Shown here piece by piece: positions 31,118 through 36,466 of a stretch of 36,466 bases of DNA. This stretch comes from Acanthaster planci (Eukaryota > Echinodermata > Asteroidea > Valvatida > Acanthasteridae). Location: assembly GCF_001949145.1 (NCBI RefSeq), contig NW_019091639.1:1-36466 (forward strand), written 5' to 3'. Both the position numbers and the translations under genes were made by a program. The first letter of the stretch is position 1; each line of letters starts with the position of its first letter. The notes below the pieces were generated by a model. It saw only the letters and a program-made list of their open reading frames with translations. It did not search any database and had not been told where the DNA came from.

Positions 31118-34100
31118 CTGGACAATTTCACAAGAAACAATTCTTATTGGACAAGTGTAGCTCAATATAAATACCATCTTCAAGCAGTTCAAGTATAATG
31201 ACTCATTCTTGAGTGCAATAAAAGAAAGTGCATCCAAGAACATGCAAACGGCTATTGTCAGTGGTAAATGAAACTAAACATGCTGCGAATTGGAACAAAA
31301 ACAGCTTGTTTAAATTGTTCACAGACAAAATGAATGACTGATGTCAAATTGCAAATGAAATATGTACAACAGGTGCATGTATCTCTCACTGTGTGGTCAA
31401 GATGCAAAAAAACAGTTTCCATGGCAACCAGCAATCAGAACCTCCAAGTGGGATACTGTGATCTCACCATGTTACATTATTCTACATGCCCTTTTTTTAT
31501 TTTTAAAATGTTTCATTTGCCAACGAGAATGACAGAGATTTTTAAACAATTCCTCAGATTACTTTCGATTCTGACTGAAATCTCACTATCTGTGTACATT
31601 TTGGGACAAGCAATCATTACAACTGAACTTGTCAGAGAGTTTGAGCTTTAGGCTGCGGGGATTGAAAAATGGACACAATTTGGAATGGAAACATTTGGAC
31701 ATGTTTGCATTTGATACTTTCCACACAGTAGACCAACATGGACACGTCAAAAAATTAAATTTCTCGGAGCCAGAAAAATGTAAAAAAAAAAAAGCTGAAA
31801 ATGAACCTTACAATGCACACAACAGGTAACCAGAAATAACATGGAATGCAACATGCATGAAGGAAATCCAACATAGAACGCATAACAGTCAACTGCATGA
31901 GTAAAGTTTATGACTTCTACAAATAAGCAGAGAGAGGGAATCATGCAAATGAGTAGAAACTCTGAGCTTGGATCCAATACGCATTTGGTCCACATGTACA
32001 TGTCATTAATCATGACATTATTTACTGCACACCAAACTAGGCCCGATACAAATCCCAGATTCGCATTTTGCTGCTGGATGCAGGACTACAGAGCAGCGGC
32101 AAATCTTCTGGAAAACAAGGCAGGTAAATGTATGACTTTGGCTTGTATCTTCAAAGCACAATGAGATCAAAGCTCAGGATTCTTTAGTACATGTAGATGA
32201 GTAAAGTCTACAGGTTAATACAGCAGTCAAGTGTGAGTTCTGACAAGACCCAGTTAGAAACATGACAGGATTGTACATTAACCCTTTTGCTCCCTGAGCT
32301 ACGCAGAAAACGTCAAAGAGAGATCCCAACATCCATGCCTCTGTCTTCCAATTCTCGTGCCACTACATGTATGGGACATCTACACTTCTACAGCAAAAGG
32401 CAGCATTTGTTTTTAAATAACTTTGGTTGTGAGTCACACAAAAGCTTTCAGGAAGACAGCGGCATGATGGCCTGATACAAAGGGGTTACTGCACTGGACA
32501 GACTTTGAGCTCTGAACATACATGTACAGGTAGCAAGTACATACATCACACAAGGTGTGGTGGGTGAGTATATGTGATGTTCTTTGGCTGAGAAAGAATG
32601 CCTGCAAGAAAAATACATGAATATTCATGATTGAAGGCTGGAGAAGATCCTCCACTGGCTGGTACAAAAAAAGAGAAGGTAGTATTAATGAATATGAATG
32701 TATGTAAATGAACGGATGAATGCATCAATCAGGCCATGATTAGAGTTAAAACAAAGTGAGTTAATTGTTTTGTCAGTCGGTTACATGTATGTGTTTCATA
32801 CATATTCATGAGTGAAAAATATCATACACGGTAAAGTGTGAATTGTGGTCAAGGCATCAGCAGGCACAAAGAATGGCCACCAGGCACATGAACTGTAGCA
32901 TGTTAGAAGAATCAAATTAATCACACAACAATTTGCCTTCAATGACAAGACCCAGAATACCATATGTTATTCAAACAGCTAGGGTTAAGTAATTGGATTT
33001 CATTGGCAGGTGACAACATTTCCCATGATAAAGTTTTCGAGCAGTCAATGAATGGCTTATCAGCCATGACAAAATGGAAATCAATAAACTCAATGTCAGT
33101 GTACTACATGTATTCAGGTAGGAGTCTTCAGGGTACTAGGATGCATTTACAAGTGCTGCATTCATGCATGGATGAAAGCACCAGTCTAGTAATAAAATGT
33201 GCCAGGTATAGTAGGAGGATCATTTTCTCCAATAAATATTCATGTCCATGAGGGATGCGTACACGGTTATCCAGTCACTATCATGCAGCACACAGGAGAT
33301 TACCAGGTCAACCATTTTGACATTTGACTAAAACTCCATTTGGACAGCTACCATTTGATTTGAAACCACTGGTGAAGGACGTTCCATGAATATGCATGTG
33401 GCAATAAGCAAATCTGGCCAAGAACCCCCTTCATTAAGATCAACATGATGCATCCAAGACTGAAATGTGACAAGGTACAATAACTCCACAAAGTAAAGTT
33501 TGAAGTTTAACATCTTTAAGATATGCTGAGGCATTTTGTGAATGTTTGGCTCGTTGAGTTGTGGATTTTGACACAAGTTTTCAGCGCTATAACGACTTGG
33601 ACGTTGTGTGTCCTAACAACGAACAAATGTTCCTTGAATGCACGGACTCAAGCTTCATGCAATTTCCATGTTAAGACGTTGTTTAAAGAGAGTTAGACTT
33701 CTGTACCCGAGTAACTGAAACAATTCAATTTCTTTGCCATTACAGCTGCATTGGAGATCATTAAGGAATTGAAGGACTTCCACTGTCACGTCAGTTAGCT
33801 TCAAAGAGAATACCAGATCACCTGTCATTGATTGCTGCATGGTTTCAAGTTCATGACTCACCACTGGCTTTTGTCTCCCCTCCTTGTGATCCAACATCCT
33901 CATCAGCTTGCCTCGTGTTTTCCTGATTGCTCTCTTGACTGGTAGGCGGTACAACGCTCGTAGGTTGCCTGTCCGTTCTGCTAGGCTCACCTCTTGAGGT
34001 CTGTGCAATTGTTTCTGGAAGTTGAACATTTGCACTTTGTGACGACAAGCTTTCTGAGAGTGACTCTGATTTGGAGCAGTCCATGTCAAATTGCTGCTGA

Positions 34101-36417
34101 TGTGCGGTTGAATCTGTCCTACCATTCTGACTTGATGACCTTTCCTCCAGTAATGACTGGTCAAGAGATACCACATGACGGTCACTCTCCGATGTTGAGA
34201 ACACTTCTTGCAATTTCACAATTTCAGGACTATTGTTCAAATCAGTGTCTTGCTCCAACGGCTCTGTTTTATAATTCCCACTGGCAACCACCGTTTCCTG
34301 ATCACTGTCGCTATCGTTCAAGAGATCATCCAGTCTGGTTGCCATGCCGACCTCCACTGACTCATTTTTAAAAGTGTCTAATTCCTTTGGAGGTGTCCCC
34401 CAACTCTCTTCAGCCATTGTGACAGTTCCAATGGCCAATTCCTGAGCTGACTCGGTCATTTCTTCCATGTTGTCCACAAGTTCCCTTGTTGATTGGGAGT
34501 TTTCCCGAGACTGTGTCTGATCCTCAATGCCATTCACAGATGCCGTCTTGACGTCAAGTCTTTCCATGATATCGTCTACCTCAGCACTATCTACATCAGT
34601 GACCTTACGCACTTGAGCACGCTGGAGGTTAACTAATCCCTCATTGGAGATAGGCATAGCTTCCTGAGATTCTGCTTGATGGACTTGGGCACCAATCTCA
34701 ACCATTCTTGTTAACTGGTCCCCTTCTTCACTGCTCATAACGAGGCTACTTGGCCGTTCCTTAGGTGTATATGCTTCCTCTGGTTCGGATGACTCCACTG
34801 GTCCCGATTCTTCAGAATCTGTCGTGCTGCCTCCTGAATCGGCCGATGAGGAGATTCTGTTGGCCTTCTTCCTGGCCGCCATTTCCTCTGATTTCTCAAT
34901 CTGCATCCCTTCTGGTGTTCGTATGTAGACAGGTTCTTGTCTGGATTGGCGACCCTGTTCTGTAGGTTGGTTTTGGGATTGTTCCATCAGAGCTTGTTGG
35001 GCTCGTAACAGTTCCTGGGTCTTCTGTTGAAGCTCCAACTCTAACCGAGAAAAGTCAGCCTGAAGATGAAAACAAAAACTGTTGATAAATATTCCTCCAA
35101 AATCATCATCTTGTTCCACAGGTGAACGATTTGTGACTTCATGTTTGAGAATTGAAACACGAGTCAATATGTATTAGAGACAGGCCTCTTGGGGAGAGGA
35201 AATTATTGAAGGAATTTTGAGGCACAGTGCAAGAAGAGACAGTGAATTGTCCTAAATTACAAGACCACTGGGAATCTATGCCCTGTACAGTAGCAAGCTA
35301 AGGCACCATTTTGGTGCACATTCAACTGAAAATAAATACCCATGCTGCGCAGCGCTTAAGTGCATACATGTGCCCTCACTTGCATTACACGAGTTCGCTA
35401 CTCACTGCCCTCTATAGATCATGCACAAAGCATATACTGTCACTTCTTGTTGCTTACCTGTAAACTTTTACTGAGGGTTTGGATTTGAGCGGTAGATTTG
35501 TCTATCAACTCCTCTCGTTTAGAGTCACGTTTCTCATAATTGGCTTCTGCAAAATAAAGAAAATACTGACTCCACAACTCGACTGAAATATCCAAAACTA
35601 ATAAATCAGTAAAAAGATTAGCCACATGAAAACAAAGGTATGGCAGAAGTTGTAAAGTCTTTGTCCCAACTCAGTCACATTACAAGTTTGCAAGATTGTA
35701 AATAGTCTCACTTTGCAAATTCTCATACAAATATGGAAAACAAAAACTTACTCTGGAGCACAGACAGCTGAGCAATAAGAGCGTTGATCATGAATAACTT
35801 GTCTGCTGCCCTCGCATCACTTGAAATATCCTGAGATAATCAAGTTGAAATCGACGGTCATATAAAGCAACACAGCACACTGGAACTTTCAATCTGTGTG
35901 TCACTTTGATTGTCGTCAATCAAAGTGCCACTTTCTTTTTATGAAGGAAATGAGTTAAAATGTTGGTCTGCTCCACTGGAAAGATTTGGAGGTGCAATGT
36001 GGTACACCGAGGCATTAAGGGGTCTGGTGTAGGAGTGAACATCCTGTGGGTTCTTTTACACTGTGGGTATTCCCAAACCACTGGGTTCCTCCACTTTGGA
36101 TGCTCCTACACCTTGGGTGCTCCCACATCGTGGGGCTCCCACCACGGGGGTTAGGGGCAAGTACAGCCCCTTTGTGGGTGTAAGGCCAACATATGTACAT
36201 TTGTTTAGGAACTACAAATGATTTTTTTTTTCCATCGAAGACAGATTTATGCTGCATTAGCTGTAAGCTTGCAGTGTGTGCTTCAAGTTGAACCTGAATG
36301 TTCTTGGACTTGTTTCAGAAACAGACCGTAGTTCACTACTGTCCAACACACCTACCTCTTGTAACAGCTTGGCCACGGTTGATGAGGCCTCTAAGGGAGA
36401 TTCATGTCTTGTCTCAT
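30906..36417 (-). CDS. Unidentified coiled-coil protein with acidic C-terminal tail (3' part, five exons)
   Basis: Exons: 36356-36417, 35752-35830, 35458-35546, 33862-35059 and 30906-31117. All are GT-AG with agreeing phases, joining to 545 codons and a TAG stop. The 5' end lies beyond the window because the first visible exon has an acceptor and enters in phase 1. Layout: about 110 residues of Leu/Ile heptad-like coiled coil (LFMINALIAQLSVLQ, then ELELQQKTQELLRAQQAL), then about 330 residues rich in Ser, Glu, Gln and Asp without membrane segments or folded-domain signatures, then a tail ending in a run of six Asp and YERIE. I do not recognise the family. An acidic-tailed coiled-coil protein could be a trafficking or cytoskeletal scaffold, but this is a guess. 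It is transcribed in the same direction as OXSM, about 5 kb upstream. Confidence 0.8.
31118..33861 (-). other. Last intron of the coiled-coil gene, with POU-dimer-like motif cluster
   Basis: This 2744-base intron has no supported exon. It contains an ATGCAAAT octamer (31943-31950) and, between 32617 and 33397, five versions of the palindromic word ATGAATAT(T/G)CAT, two exact and three with one mismatch. These are described separately. Confidence 0.6.
32617..33397. promoter_or_regulatory. Cluster of MORE-like POU-dimer motifs
   Basis: Exact ATGAATATTCAT at 32617-32628 and ATGAATATGCAT at 33386-33397. One-mismatch forms lie at 32688-32699, 32798-32809 and 33232-33243. The exact forms fit the MORE-type palindrome ATG(C/A)ATAT(T/G)CAT bound by POU-factor dimers such as Oct1 and Brn2 (family knowledge). 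Regulatory use is inferred from clustering only. Confidence 0.35.
33862..35059 (-). CDS. Coiled-coil gene, long exon encoding the disordered acidic region
   Basis: 1198 nt, 399 codons plus one base, by far the longest open stretch in the window. It begins ADFSRLELELQQKTQELLRA (end of the coiled coil) after acceptor tcatcttcag and closes at CCAGTG|gtgagt. The middle is low-complexity, rich in Ser, Glu, Gln and Asp, with acidic clusters such as LDDLLNDSDSDQE and Ser-Asp-Ser repeats that look like casein kinase 2 targets. Reading through the donor would meet a stop three codons later, so intron retention would give a tail-less form. Confidence 0.9.
35458..35546 (-). CDS. Coiled-coil gene exon
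   Basis: Completes a Lys codon, then 29 codons (ANYEKRDSKREELIDKSTAQ...). The acceptor is tttattttgcag and the donor is TTACAG|gtaagc. It is highly charged and helical in character. Confidence 0.82.
35752..35830 (-). CDS. Coiled-coil gene exon
   Basis: 26 codons plus one base (DISSDARAADKLFMINALIA...). The acceptor is gattatctcag and the donor is CCAGA|gtaagt. Hydrophobic residues at heptad spacing suggest that the coiled coil begins here. Confidence 0.8.
35902..35927. repeat. Perfect hairpin with TCF-like arms
   Basis: CACTTTGATTG, a four-base loop TCGT, then CAATCAAAGTG: 11-bp perfect arms that extend to 15 with one mismatch. Each arm carries CTTTGAT or ATCAAAG. It lies in an intron of the coiled-coil gene. 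Confidence 0.7.
36040..36160. repeat. Degenerate ~17-bp tandem repeat
   Basis: About six imperfect copies of a unit like CACTTTGGGTGCTCCYA (for example CCACTGGGTTCCTCCA, ACCTTGGGTGCTCCCAC). It lies in an intron of the coiled-coil gene. Boundaries are approximate. Confidence 0.6.
36356..36417 (-). CDS. Coiled-coil gene, first visible exon
   Basis: Encodes 20 codons (ETRHESPLEASSTVAKLLQE) after completing a split codon. The acceptor is ctctcattgtag and the donor is AAGAG|gtaggt. The phase-1 entry shows that at least one more exon lies beyond the right edge of the window. Confidence 0.75.
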
Positions 36418-36466
36418 CTACAATGAGAGGAGAGAGATGAAAATGGTACAAAACAATAATGGAGGA

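Noticed and set aside
1-36466. tRNA, rRNA, CRISPR or bacterial operon features
   Set aside because: No tRNA arms and box sequences, no ribosomal sequence and no spacer-repeat pattern. The tandem arrays have no unique spacers. The gene structure is that of an animal.

Overview
This is intron-rich animal DNA, not prokaryotic. It is AT-rich, has GT-AG introns, phase-consistent split codons, dispersed inverted-repeat elements, several minisatellites and a 459-base assembly gap (20715-21173). The palindrome TACATGTA occurs about 20 times where about one is expected. I have the impression that this is common in marine invertebrates, so I would guess an invertebrate such as a lancelet, echinoderm or mollusc. 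The sequence alone does not fix the species.

Two genes can be supported, both on the minus strand. The first is a complete OXSM gene (13564-25896), encoding mitochondrial 3-oxoacyl-ACP synthase, the condensing enzyme of type II fatty acid synthesis. Twelve coding exons join in frame to 462 residues with the full Cys-His-Lys-His active site and a basic N-terminus suited to mitochondrial import. The second is the 3' part of an unidentified coiled-coil protein (30906-36417 visible, start outside the window). Five exons encode 545 residues: coiled coil, a long acidic Ser/Gln-rich disordered region, and an Asp/Glu-rich tail.

The left third (1-13563) holds no gene I can defend. It contains an old diverged duplication (about 40-700 and 1915-2960), clusters of a GTCGAGTTG motif in opposite orientations, a 460-base foldback element, a perfect 20-bp palindrome, a duplicated block carrying four TGACGTCA (CRE) sites, two 179-base members of one MITE family, and a CpG- and YY1-containing promoter-like patch near 11.1-11.5 kb.

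The OXSM introns are unusually loaded with tandem repeats (periods 84, 34, 16, 78, 21, 27 and 93 bases). Two of these arrays are made from the gene's own exon-intron borders. The array in intron 9 repeats a TCF/LEF core about nine times. The assembly gap in intron 6 is flanked by the same sequence on both sides and probably hides another array. From 26.2 to 30.9 kb there is no ORF of note, probably 3' UTR plus intergenic DNA of the coiled-coil gene. That gene's last intron holds a cluster of POU-dimer-like ATGAATAT(T/G)CAT sites.

I do not see a new multi-gene system. The points most worth a second look are the splice-border minisatellites, the TCF/LEF-core array, the CRE and POU-type clusters, and the unidentified acidic coiled-coil protein.
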